NCBI RefSeq assembly: GCF_022690685.1
Contig: NZ_JALCYY010000053.1
Span: 1-33,477 of the forward strand
Direction of reading: 5' to 3'
DNA: 33,477 bases
From: Anaeromyxobacter terrae
GTDB lineage: Bacteria > Myxococcota > Myxococcia > Myxococcales > Anaeromyxobacteraceae
The notes under the pieces are model-generated. The model had not been told where the DNA came from, made no database searches, and saw only the letters and a program-made list of their open reading frames with translations. Each line of letters begins with the position of its first letter. Position 1 is the first letter of the stretch. This document shows, piece by piece, positions 7,696 to 14,794 of this stretch. The translations under genes and the position numbers were made by a program.

Positions 7696-8432
7696 CCCCG
7701 GCGCCTTCCGACGGTCCGCCGCGGGGCCGCACGCTCGCCGCGATGGCGCTGGCCTCGCTGGCGATCCACGCCGGCGGGTTCGCCTGGGCCGGTCGCCTCG
7801 AGCCGCGTCAGGCCGCGAGGCCCGCGCCCGTGGTGGTCGAGTTCGAGGCCGCGCGGCCTCCGCCGCCGGCGCCCGCGCCGCGTCCTCCCGCGGAGCGACC
7901 GGCACCCCGCCGCGTCGCCATCGCGAGGCTCCCGCCGCCGACGGCGGAGCCGCCTCCTCCGCCGCCGCCGAACGAGCCGCCGCCGCCCGCCGCTCCGGCG
8001 GCGCGCGCCGTCCCGCGCGTCGGGGTGTCGCTCTCCTCGACCACGACGGGCGGCGGCTTCGCGGTGGGCGTCGGGAACACGCTCCACGGCAGGGCGTCCG
8101 AGATCGCCGCCGATCCCGACGCGGTGAAGCCGTACGCCGCCCCGCGGACCGCGCCCGCCCGGCTCTCCGCGCAGCCGCGCCTGCTCGAGCGGCCGGAGAT
8201 CCCGTATCCCCCCGAGGCCCGGCGGGAGGGGCTCGAGGGGCAGGTCGTGCTGCTCCTGCGGATCGACGCGGAGGGCCGGGTCGCGGCGGCACGCCTCCTC
8301 TCCGCGCCGGGCCCTGCCCTCGGCGAGGCCGCCCGGGCCGCCGCGCTCCGCTTTCGCTTCACGCCTCCCCTTCTCGACGGCGAGGCCGTCGAGACCGAGA
8401 TCCGCTTCACCTACACCTTCGTCCTGGAGTGA
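7692..8432 (+). CDS. tonB: TonB-family energy transducer
   Basis: About 246 residues from a GTG at 7692 that overlaps the exbD stop; an internal ATG at 7742 is a less likely alternative. It has a short hydrophobic N-terminal anchor ('LAAMALASLAIHAGGFAWA', about 15-33). A proline-rich spacer of the kind that spans the periplasm follows (about 50-100, with PPPP runs). The C-terminal TonB domain (about 165-246) contains 'IPYPPEARREGLEGQVVLLLRID' and 'FRFTPPLLDGEAVE'. The middle section holds a Ser/Thr/Gly-rich stretch (VGVSLSSTTTGGGFAVGVGN) often seen in myxobacterial TonB proteins. It delivers ExbBD-derived force to the receptor encoded next. Confidence 0.9.
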   Translation: MTPAPSDGPPRGRTLAAMALASLAIHAGGFAWAGRLEPRQAARPAPVVVEFEAARPPPPAPAPRPPAERPAPRRVAIARLPPPTAEPPPPPPPNEPPPPAAPAARAVPRVGVSLSSTTTGGGFAVGVGNTLHGRASEIAADPDAVKPYAAPRTAPARLSAQPRLLERPEIPYPPEARREGLEGQVVLLLRIDAEGRVAAARLLSAPGPALGEAARAAALRFRFTPPLLDGEAVETEIRFTYTFVLE

Positions 8433-8437
8433 ACTCC

Positions 8438-11029
8438 ATGCGCCGCTCGCCCTTCACCGCGCTCGCCCTGCTCGGCCTCCTCCTCGGCGGCGCGGCCCCC
8501 GCCCGCGCCGAGACGGAGCCGAAGGAGACCGGGGTCCTCACGCGCGCTCCGGCCGTGGTCGAGCCGGTCGAGCCGGAATACCCGGAGGCCGCCCGCGCGG
8601 CGGGGCTGACCGGCGTCGTCACCCTCGAGGTCGAGATCTCCGAGACCGGCGAGGTCACCGACGCGGTGGTGACCGGCCCCGCCGGCCAGGGGTTCGACGA
8701 GGCCGCCCTCGCCGCCGCCCGGAAGCTCCGCTTCTCCCCGGCGGAGATCGACGGAGCGCCGGCACCGGTCCGGATCGAGTATCGCTTCACGTTCTCGCTG
8801 TCCGCGCCGCCCGCCACTGCGCCCGCGCCGCCGCCGCTGAACCTCCTCGGCCGCGTGCTCGAGCGCGGCACCCGGCTCCCGATCGCGGGCGCGATGGTGG
8901 AGGCCGGCGGCCAGCTCGCCCACACCGACGGCGAGGGACGGTTCGCGCTCGCCGGCGTGGCGGACGGCGCGGTGCAGGTGGTCGTGACGGACGTCGACCA
9001 CGCCCGCCTCGAGTCGGTGGAGACCGTCGAGCCGGGCAAGGCGACCCAGGTGACCTACTGGCTCCAGAAGACCACCGCCGCGGGCGAGTACGAGGCGGTG
9101 GTGGTGGGCGAGCGGGAGGAGAAGGAGGTCTCGCACGTCGCGATCGCAGCGGGAGAGATCCGGCGCGTCGCGGGCGTCTCGGGCGACGCGGTGAAGGTGA
9201 TCCAGAACCTCCCCGGCATGGCCCGCTCCTTCCTGAGCGGCGAGATGATCGTCCGCGGCGGCAACGCTCGCGACACGCGCGTTTACGTGGACGACGAGGA
9301 GGTGCCCGCGGTCTTCCACTTCGGCGGCCTCACAAGCGTCTACTCGTCGGAGCTCCTGAAGGACGTCGAGTTCGAGGCGGGGAACTTCGGCGTCCGCTCG
9401 GGGCGAGCGATCGGCGGCCGCGTGAACCTCGTCACCCGCGATCCCGGCGAGCGGACCCACACGCTCGCCGACGTGAACCTGTACCACGCGACCGCGCTCT
9501 ACGAGGGCCGGCCGTCAGAGGACCTCGGGATCGCGATCGCCGCCCGGCGCTCCTACGCGGACGCGGTCGTGACCCGCGCGGTCGAGTCGATGGACGACCC
9601 GCCCGGCGTGAGCACCGCGCCTCGCTACTACGACCTGCAGCTGAAGGCCGCGTGGAAGGCGACCCCCGACGACACGGTCCGCCTCGACGTCTTCGGCTCG
9701 GACGACCGCATGGTCCTGACCGGGGTCGACGACGACCAGTCGCTCGAGGACCTGAGCTTCCTCGAGTACGGCACCCGCTTCTACCGGGCCGGGCTCCGCT
9801 GGGATCACCGCGCGAGCGAGGCGACCCGGCTCCGGCTCGCGCTCGGCGGCGGCTGGCAGGACATGGGCATCGACGCCGCCGGCCAGTTCCGGATGGTGCA
9901 GGAGCTCTGGAGCACGCACTTCCGCGCCGAGGTCCATCACGAGCTCGCGCCGCGGGTGAAGCTCGTCACGGGCGTGGACGGGCAGTGGTACCCGAGGGTC
10001 AAGATCGAGGTGGACGCGCCCCCCATCCCTCCGCCCGGCCAGGTCCCGAGCCCGACCGCCGAGACCCGCCGCTTCGCCACGACCATGGACGGGCTCGAGG
10101 CGGGAGCGTTCGTGGAGGCCACCCTCGAGCCCGTCGACGGGCTCTTCGTCGTCCCCGGCGTGCGCGCCGACGTGCACCGCGCGCTCGCGAACCTCTCCTG
10201 GGTGGATCCCCGCCTCGCCGTCCGCTGGCAGCTCCGGCCCGAGACCGCCCTCAAGGGCGCGGTCGGCCTCTACCACCAGGCGCCGCCGTTCCCTTACGTC
10301 ACCGAGGAGTTCGGCAACCCCGCGCTCCGCGAGGAGGGCGCCTGGCAGTACGCGCTCGGCGCGGAGCAGCGGCTCCTGCCGCGCCTCCTCCTCGACGTGC
10401 AGCTCTACTACAAGCGGCTCTTCGATCTCGCCCTCCCCTCCGACGCGGTGATCACGCGGGACGGCCAGCTCGTCGCCGAGCGCTACCGGAGCGCGGGCAC
10501 GGGGCGTTCCTACGGCGCGGAGCTGCTCCTGCGCTGGGACCCGGACGGCCGCTTCTTCGGGTGGATCTCCTACTCGCTCTCGCGCGCGGAGCGGGGCGAG
10601 TCCGTCGCGGGCGGCCGGCTCGAGAGCGAGGGGGACGCCTTCGACCAGCCTCACAACGTGGTCGCGGTGGGCACGGTCGAGCTGCCCGAGCTCTGGCAGG
10701 GCCTCTCCGCCGGTTTCCGCGCCCGCTACACGAGCGGAAATCCGTACGAGCCCGTCCACGCCGCCGTGTACGACGCGGACGCCGATCGGTACCAGCCGAT
10801 CCAGACCGGCGCGCTGACGGGGCGCATGCCGCCGTTCTTCCAGCTCGACCTCCGCGTCGACAAGAAGTGGACGGCCCGCACCTGGACGTTCGCGGCGTAC
10901 GTCGAGGTCCAGAACGTCACCAACCGTGAGAACCCCGAGGCCGCCGCGTACAGCTTCGACTACTCGCAGCACGGCTGGTACTCGGGCCTCCCGCTCTTCC
11001 CCTCCTTCGGCCTGCGCGCCGAGTACTAG
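8438..11029 (+). CDS. TonB-dependent outer-membrane receptor with an N-terminal TonB C-terminal-like domain
   Basis: 863 residues from ATG 8438 (an in-frame GTG sits 9 bp earlier). The signal peptide ends near APARA (24). Residues about 30-115 are a TonB C-terminal-like domain ('VEPEYPEAARAAGLTGVVTL', 'KLRFSPAEIDGAPAPVRIEY'). A carboxypeptidase-regulatory-like beta sandwich follows (about 125-205, 'LLGRVLERGTRLPIAGAMV'), then the plug (about 215-330, 'IVRGGNARDTRVYVDDEEVP') and a beta-barrel to the end. The substrate cannot be read from the sequence. Carrying a TonB-like domain on a receptor is unusual outside myxobacteria. It follows tonB by 5 bp. Confidence 0.9.
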   Translation: MRRSPFTALALLGLLLGGAAPARAETEPKETGVLTRAPAVVEPVEPEYPEAARAAGLTGVVTLEVEISETGEVTDAVVTGPAGQGFDEAALAAARKLRFSPAEIDGAPAPVRIEYRFTFSLSAPPATAPAPPPLNLLGRVLERGTRLPIAGAMVEAGGQLAHTDGEGRFALAGVADGAVQVVVTDVDHARLESVETVEPGKATQVTYWLQKTTAAGEYEAVVVGEREEKEVSHVAIAAGEIRRVAGVSGDAVKVIQNLPGMARSFLSGEMIVRGGNARDTRVYVDDEEVPAVFHFGGLTSVYSSELLKDVEFEAGNFGVRSGRAIGGRVNLVTRDPGERTHTLADVNLYHATALYEGRPSEDLGIAIAARRSYADAVVTRAVESMDDPPGVSTAPRYYDLQLKAAWKATPDDTVRLDVFGSDDRMVLTGVDDDQSLEDLSFLEYGTRFYRAGLRWDHRASEATRLRLALGGGWQDMGIDAAGQFRMVQELWSTHFRAEVHHELAPRVKLVTGVDGQWYPRVKIEVDAPPIPPPGQVPSPTAETRRFATTMDGLEAGAFVEATLEPVDGLFVVPGVRADVHRALANLSWVDPRLAVRWQLRPETALKGAVGLYHQAPPFPYVTEEFGNPALREEGAWQYALGAEQRLLPRLLLDVQLYYKRLFDLALPSDAVITRDGQLVAERYRSAGTGRSYGAELLLRWDPDGRFFGWISYSLSRAERGESVAGGRLESEGDAFDQPHNVVAVGTVELPELWQGLSAGFRARYTSGNPYEPVHAAVYDADADRYQPIQTGALTGRMPPFFQLDLRVDKKWTARTWTFAAYVEVQNVTNRENPEAAAYSFDYSQHGWYSGLPLFPSFGLRAEY

Positions 11030-11037
11030 GACCGCCC

Positions 11038-12150
11038 ATGAACCGCACGTTCGCCGCCCTCGTCCCCGTCCTCGCGCTCACGGCCGCCTGCGGGCCGGAC
11101 TTCGATCCCGCCTCGGAGGTACAGGGCCTCCGCGTGCTCGCCATCCGCGCCGAGCCGCCGGAGATCGCCCCTGCCTCGGACGGCTCCGCCCCCGCGCGCG
11201 CGGAGCTCGAGACGCTCGTCGTCGACCCGGCCCTCGTCGCGGATCCGGCGCGGCGCGCGGTGGTACTCCACGTCGCCTGCACTCCCGCGCCCGGCGACCC
11301 GGGCCCCTCCCCGTGCACGAAGCTCTCCGAGCTCTCGAACCCCGCGGCGCTGCTCGCGGGCGCCGATCTCGCGGCCGCCTGCGCCGCCCCCGGGGTCGGC
11401 GCGGCCGGGGGAATCTCCTTCGCCGGGCTCGAGGCGTGCGGCCGCGACGGCTGCGGGCCGGTGGCGGTGAGACGCGATCCGGCCGACCCCGGCTCGGCGG
11501 TGTCGCTGCCCAGGGCCGCCTACGCGCTCCCCGCGGACTACACGCTGTCGGCGCTGCCCGCGTCGTCGCCCGAGCGCGTCCTCGGCCTCGAGGTGACCGA
11601 CCTCGCGCTCGCCCTCGACGCGACGCCGGACGAGCTCGCCCCCGCGAGCGCCGTGGGGAGCGACTGCGAGCTCCTCGGGGCCGTCGCCGCGCGCTTCGAG
11701 GCGGAGTGGTCGCGCCGCGCCCACGTCGCGGCGCTGAAGCGCATCCGGGTCCGCGGTCCGGCGGCCCCCTCCGCGCCGAACCACAACCCGGTCCTCTCCG
11801 CAGTGGGGCTGGACGGTGTGGCGCTCCCCGCGCCGGGCGAGCCGCCCGCGGCCGTGGCGCCGAGCGTGAAGATCCAGCTCCTCCCGCTCCTGCCCGGGAG
11901 CTTCGAGGAGCTCCGCGAGACCTACGTCGAGTGCGACGCGGCGGGGCAGCCCATCGCGACGCGCCAGGAGGACTGGACCTTCTCCTGGTTCACGACGGCG
12001 GGGGAGCTCGAGAAGCTGCACACGAACCAACCCGCCGAGGCGGCGGAGCTCACGACTCCGGTGGCCGGGGCTCCGACCGTGTGGGTCGTCGCGCGCGATC
12101 TCATCGGCGGCGTGGCCTGGCGCGCGGGGTCGCTCGCGGTGAGTCCCTGA
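11038..12150 (+). CDS. Hypothetical outer-membrane lipoprotein of the TonB operon
   Basis: A 370-residue protein with a lipoprotein signal peptide: the lipobox LTAAC puts the lipidated cysteine at residue 18. No catalytic family was recognised. Paired cysteines (for example VACTPAPG, CTKL, AACAAPG, EACGRDGCG) suggest disulfides. The C-terminal part, with 'VKIQLLPLLPGSFEELRETYVECD' and 'DWTFSWFTTAGEL', looks like an immunoglobulin-like or carbohydrate-binding beta fold. It begins 8 bp after the receptor and is the last gene of the operon. A substrate-binding or receptor-capping lipoprotein (SusD-like in role, not in sequence) is a reasonable guess only. Confidence 0.8.
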   Translation: MNRTFAALVPVLALTAACGPDFDPASEVQGLRVLAIRAEPPEIAPASDGSAPARAELETLVVDPALVADPARRAVVLHVACTPAPGDPGPSPCTKLSELSNPAALLAGADLAAACAAPGVGAAGGISFAGLEACGRDGCGPVAVRRDPADPGSAVSLPRAAYALPADYTLSALPASSPERVLGLEVTDLALALDATPDELAPASAVGSDCELLGAVAARFEAEWSRRAHVAALKRIRVRGPAAPSAPNHNPVLSAVGLDGVALPAPGEPPAAVAPSVKIQLLPLLPGSFEELRETYVECDAAGQPIATRQEDWTFSWFTTAGELEKLHTNQPAEAAELTTPVAGAPTVWVVARDLIGGVAWRAGSLAVSP

Positions 12151-12151
12151 G

Positions 12152-12175
12152 CGCCGTGACGGGAGTCCCGCGGCG
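12152..12175. terminator. Possible terminator after the TonB operon
   Basis: cgccg (12152-12156), a 3-nt bulge, then cggg-agt-cccg-cggcg (12160-12175) form a 9-bp imperfect hairpin directly after the lipoprotein stop and directly before the convergent thioesterase stop. There is no T-run, so the call is weak. Confidence 0.35.
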
Positions 12176-12646
12176 TCACCGACGCGCTCGCTCCTCCGGC
12201 GGCTCGTCGCGCACGGCGACGTAGACGTTCTCGAACGTGCCTCCGCGCCGGGAGCTCGTCTCGATCGCTCCGCGCACGGTCACGCGCGCGCGGCGGTGCC
12301 GCCGGAGCGTCTCCAGGAAGCGATCCCACTCGGGCGCGGGCGGGAGCGTGGAGGTCGCGAGGAAGTCTCCGTCGACGGGCTCGTCGAACCCTACCTCGCT
12401 GCGCTGGATGACCACCCGCGCCTCGACGCCGCGCTCGCGCAGGGCGAGGTGCACCAGCGTCCAGCCCGAGAGGATCGCGATCGCGGAGAGGCTGCCGCCG
12501 AAGGCGGTGCTCCGGTGGTTGAGGTTGGGCGCGAGCGGCGCGGCCAGGCGCAGCGAGGCTCCGTCGTAACGCTCGACGACCGCTCCCAGGTGGACGGTCA
12601 GGGGGATGTGCTCGCGGAGGTAGCGAGTGGTCTCTTCCAGCGTCAC
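12176..12646 (-). CDS. YiiD C-terminal-type thioesterase (hot-dog fold)
   Basis: A 156-residue protein matching the thioesterase domain found at the C-terminus of E. coli YiiD. The typical pattern is 'IPLTVHLGAVVERYDG', then 'LAAPLAPNLNHRSTAFGGSLSAIAILSGW' (hot-dog helix with the N-H---A-FGG-L motif, about residues 38-62), and 'DFLATSTLP' near the end. The acyltransferase half of YiiD is absent, as in many stand-alone family members. The start is a GTG (12644-12646) with ggagag about 7 nt upstream. Acyl substrate unknown. It converges on the TonB operon. Confidence 0.82.
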   Translation of the reverse strand: MTLEETTRYLREHIPLTVHLGAVVERYDGASLRLAAPLAPNLNHRSTAFGGSLSAIAILSGWTLVHLALRERGVEARVVIQRSEVGFDEPVDGDFLATSTLPPAPEWDRFLETLRRHRRARVTVRGAIETSSRRGGTFENVYVAVRDEPPEERARR

Positions 12647-12808
12647 GGGGTTGCTCTCCGTCTCGGGAGTCGGCCGCAGGGCATGGGCGTCGAGCCTTCG
12701 GGGCGCCCGCGTACGATCTAAGCGATCGGCCGACGCGTGTCTCGAGGTTCATCCGTGTCGATATGACCTGGGGCGGTTCGGGGCGGAGGCGAGGTCGGGG
12801 GCGGGGGC

Positions 12809-12916
12809 GAGGTCGAGGTCGAGGTCGAGGTCGAGGTCGAGGTCGAGGTCGAGGTCGAGGTCGGGGTCGAGGTCGAGGTCGGGGTCGGGGTCGGGGTCGG
12901 GGTCGAGGGCGGGGTC
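12809..12916. repeat. Hexamer array, 18 units of GAGGTC/GGGGTC
   Basis: Eighteen consecutive 6-bp units lie in perfect phase: mostly gaggtc in the first two thirds, mostly ggggtc toward the end, with one gagggc. A looser G-rich version extends back to about 12791. The array runs straight into the left end of the 295-bp repeat copy at 12911. The long open frames across it (for example Ser-Thr or Arg-Ser repeats) are products of the period-6 composition, not genes. Confidence 0.95.
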
Positions 12917-13206
12917 GTTCTGGCCGACACTGCCGCGGCTGACGTCACCTTGGCGCGCCGCCTGGACGGGACCTCACGTCCTCGGCGGGCCACGATGGAC
13001 GGGGACAAGGTACGGGGGGCGGTGCCGTCCGCCAGACGCCGCCGGCAACGCGGGGCTGCGGGCGCTGGCTGCGCATGGGTGAGGTGGCCGTGGCCAACCG
13101 CGTTGCATTGCGGTCCGTGGGTCGGGGCGGTGCCTACCGCGTCCAGTGGCCCGCCTGCGGGCGCGAGGTCCCGCCACGTGGGGCGGCGCGCTGCGGGCGG
13201 GGTGGT
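12911..13206. repeat. Dispersed ~295-bp repeat element, copy 1
   Basis: This 296-bp block is repeated in the same orientation at 14377-14671. By eye I count about 14 differences including one single-base deletion, or about 95% identity. It contains short hairpins, for example gcccgc-ct-gcgggc (within 13149-13163) and ccgcc-N6-ggcgg near 13171-13186. In the second hairpin the stem is conserved between copies and only the loop differs. Open frames across it are not kept between copies because of the 1-bp indel, so it is probably non-coding. It is bordered by hexamer arrays on both sides (12809-12916 and 13229-13264). Confidence 0.9.
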
Positions 13207-13228
13207 GGAGGGCTCGGTGCCGGTCGTT

Positions 13229-13264
13229 GTGGTCGGGGTCGCGGTCGGGGTCGCGGTCGAGGTC
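13229..13264. repeat. Short hexamer array on the right of repeat copy 1
   Basis: Six phased units (gtggtc, ggggtc, gcggtc, ggggtc, gcggtc, gaggtc) lie between repeat copy 1 and the cupin gene. Confidence 0.85.
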
Positions 13265-13327
13265 GAGTTTTCACCCGCACCCGCTTCTCCCCTCGCGCTG
13301 CTGGCGCGCCGCGCTACGCTTCTCGTC

Positions 13328-14329
13328 ATGCCCGATGCCCCGCCTCCCCGCACGCTCATCCGCGCGAGCGAGCTCGGCCCCGCCGAGTCGAGCAGCCATC
13401 CGTACAACCCGCGCTCCGAGGTCCACGGGTGGATGATCTCCCGCGCCGCCGGCCTCCGCCGGATCGCGGTGAACCTCGCGTGGCTGCCTCCCGGCAAGGA
13501 GTCCGCCCTCTTCCACGTCCACTACCGCGAGGAGGAATGGGCGTTCGTCCTCGAGGGGCGGGGCGTGGTCGAGCTCGATGAAGCCGAGCACGAGGTCGGC
13601 CCGGGCGACTTCGTCGCCTTCCCGCCGGGCGTTGCGCACCACATGCGGAACGCCTCCGCCGACGAGCGACTCCTCCTGCTCGAGGGCGGAGAGATCATCC
13701 CGGACGTGGAGGTCGCAGACTTCCCGCGTCTGCGCCGCCGGATGGTCCGCTTCGGCAACCGCTTCGCGGTGTACCCGATGGAAGCGGAGATCGAGTTCAT
13801 CCCCGGAGTGAAGGAGCTGCCGCGGGAGTTCTTCGGCCTCGCCACGCCGGGCGAGCGGCCGCCCCTCCTCGTCCGCGCCCGTGAGCGCGGCGAGGCGAGG
13901 CTCTACCATCACCCGCAGAACCCGCGCTCGGAGATCGCGCTCACGTGGCTCTCCCGGCCGGCGCTGAAGCGGATCTCGGTAGGCGTCGCCGCGGTGCCCG
14001 CCGGGAGAGAGTCCTTCGTGAAGCACGCGCACCGGCACGACGAGGAGTGGATGTACGTCCTCTCCGGGCGCGGGACGGCGGTGATCGGCGATCGCGAGGA
14101 GCCCATCGGTCCCGGCGACTTCCTCGGCTTCCCGGCCGGTGAGCCGGCCCACAACGTTCGCGCGTCGCCGGATGGCGAGCTCGTGTACCTGCTCGGCGGC
14201 GACGCCTGGTCGGCGGCGACGATCGAGATCGTCGACTTCCCCGAGCTCGGCCTGCGCAAGACGTTCGTGGGGACGCGCAGCTCCATGACGTTCCCGCACG
14301 ACGCGGCGGTCGAAGGCAAGGGCACTTAG
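13328..14329 (+). CDS. Bicupin (two-cupin-domain) protein
   Basis: 333 residues from ATG 13328; the frame stays open upstream through the repeat element, but that part is not coding. There are two homologous cupin domains. The first (about residues 45-125) has metal-ligand pattern 'FHVHYREEEWAFVLEGRG' and 'VGPGDFVAFPPGVAHHM'. The second (about 215-300) has 'KHAHRHDEEWMYVLSGRG' and 'IGPGDFLGFPAGEPAHNV'. His/Glu ligands appear in both copies, so both sites may bind metal. Each half starts with a similar 'HPYNPRSEVHGW' / 'HPQNPRSEIALTW' segment, showing internal duplication. Enzymatic role unknown; dioxygenase or isomerase are possible. The gene is the only cargo between two direct repeats. Confidence 0.85.
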   Translation: MPDAPPPRTLIRASELGPAESSSHPYNPRSEVHGWMISRAAGLRRIAVNLAWLPPGKESALFHVHYREEEWAFVLEGRGVVELDEAEHEVGPGDFVAFPPGVAHHMRNASADERLLLLEGGEIIPDVEVADFPRLRRRMVRFGNRFAVYPMEAEIEFIPGVKELPREFFGLATPGERPPLLVRARERGEARLYHHPQNPRSEIALTWLSRPALKRISVGVAAVPAGRESFVKHAHRHDEEWMYVLSGRGTAVIGDREEPIGPGDFLGFPAGEPAHNVRASPDGELVYLLGGDAWSAATIEIVDFPELGLRKTFVGTRSSMTFPHDAAVEGKGT

Positions 14330-14352
14330 GACCGGGCCACGGCGCGCGAGTC

Positions 14353-14382
14353 GGGGTCGCGGTCGGGGTCGAGGTCGGGGTC
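14353..14382. repeat. Short hexamer array on the left of repeat copy 2
   Basis: Five phased units (ggggtc, gcggtc, ggggtc, gaggtc, ggggtc) lead into repeat copy 2, in the same arrangement as at copy 1 but much shorter. Confidence 0.85.
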
Positions 14383-14671
14383 GTTCTCGCCGACACTGCC
14401 GCGGTCGACGTCACCGTGGCGCGCCGCCTGGGCGGCACCTCACGTCCTCGGCGGGCCACGATGGACGGGGACAAGGTACGGGGGGCGGTGCCGTCCGCCA
14501 GACGCCGCCGGCAACGCGGGGCTGCGGGCGGGAGCTGTGCATGGGCGAGGTCGCCGTGGCCAACCGCGTTGCATTGCGGTCCGTGGGTCGGGCGGTGCCT
14601 ACCGCGTCCAGTGGCCCGCCTGCGGGCGCGAGGTCCCGCCACGTAGGGCGGCGCGCTGCGGGCGGGGTGGT
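14377..14671. repeat. Dispersed ~295-bp repeat element, copy 2
   Basis: Direct repeat of 12911-13206, lying 1466 bp downstream in the same orientation. It is one base shorter because of a cgggg to cggg change near 14610. It sits between the cupin gene and the HNH endonuclease gene. The surrounding hexamer arrays (14353-14382, 14710-14733) show that the array-body-array structure moved or was copied as a unit. Confidence 0.9.
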
Positions 14672-14709
14672 TGGGCGGTCCGGCGCGAGGGGATCGTGCG
14701 GGCGAGGGT

Positions 14710-14733
14710 GAGGTCGGGGTCGAGTTCGGGGTC
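14710..14733. repeat. Short hexamer array on the right of repeat copy 2
   Basis: Four phased units (gaggtc, ggggtc, gagttc, ggggtc), partly degraded, just upstream of the HNH endonuclease gene. Confidence 0.75.
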
Positions 14734-14794
14734 GGGAAGTCACTTCCGGTATTCACCGTAAGTGCTCCCTCGTCGCCCCGGCCGTCAGACACGG

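Noticed and set aside
9515-10972. Antisense open frames across the TonB receptor gene
   Set aside because: They are biased Arg/Glu/Val/His translations with no family motifs, opposite a gene with clear receptor domains.
12950-13327. N-terminal extension of the cupin gene into the repeat element
   Set aside because: The sequence is low-complexity and repeat-derived; the cupin domain starts naturally after ATG 13328.
12718-13497. Open frame encoding Ser-Thr and Pro-Thr repeats across the hexamer array
   Set aside because: Period-6 repeats keep frames open by themselves; the frame is not preserved in repeat copy 2 and has no start with a ribosome site.
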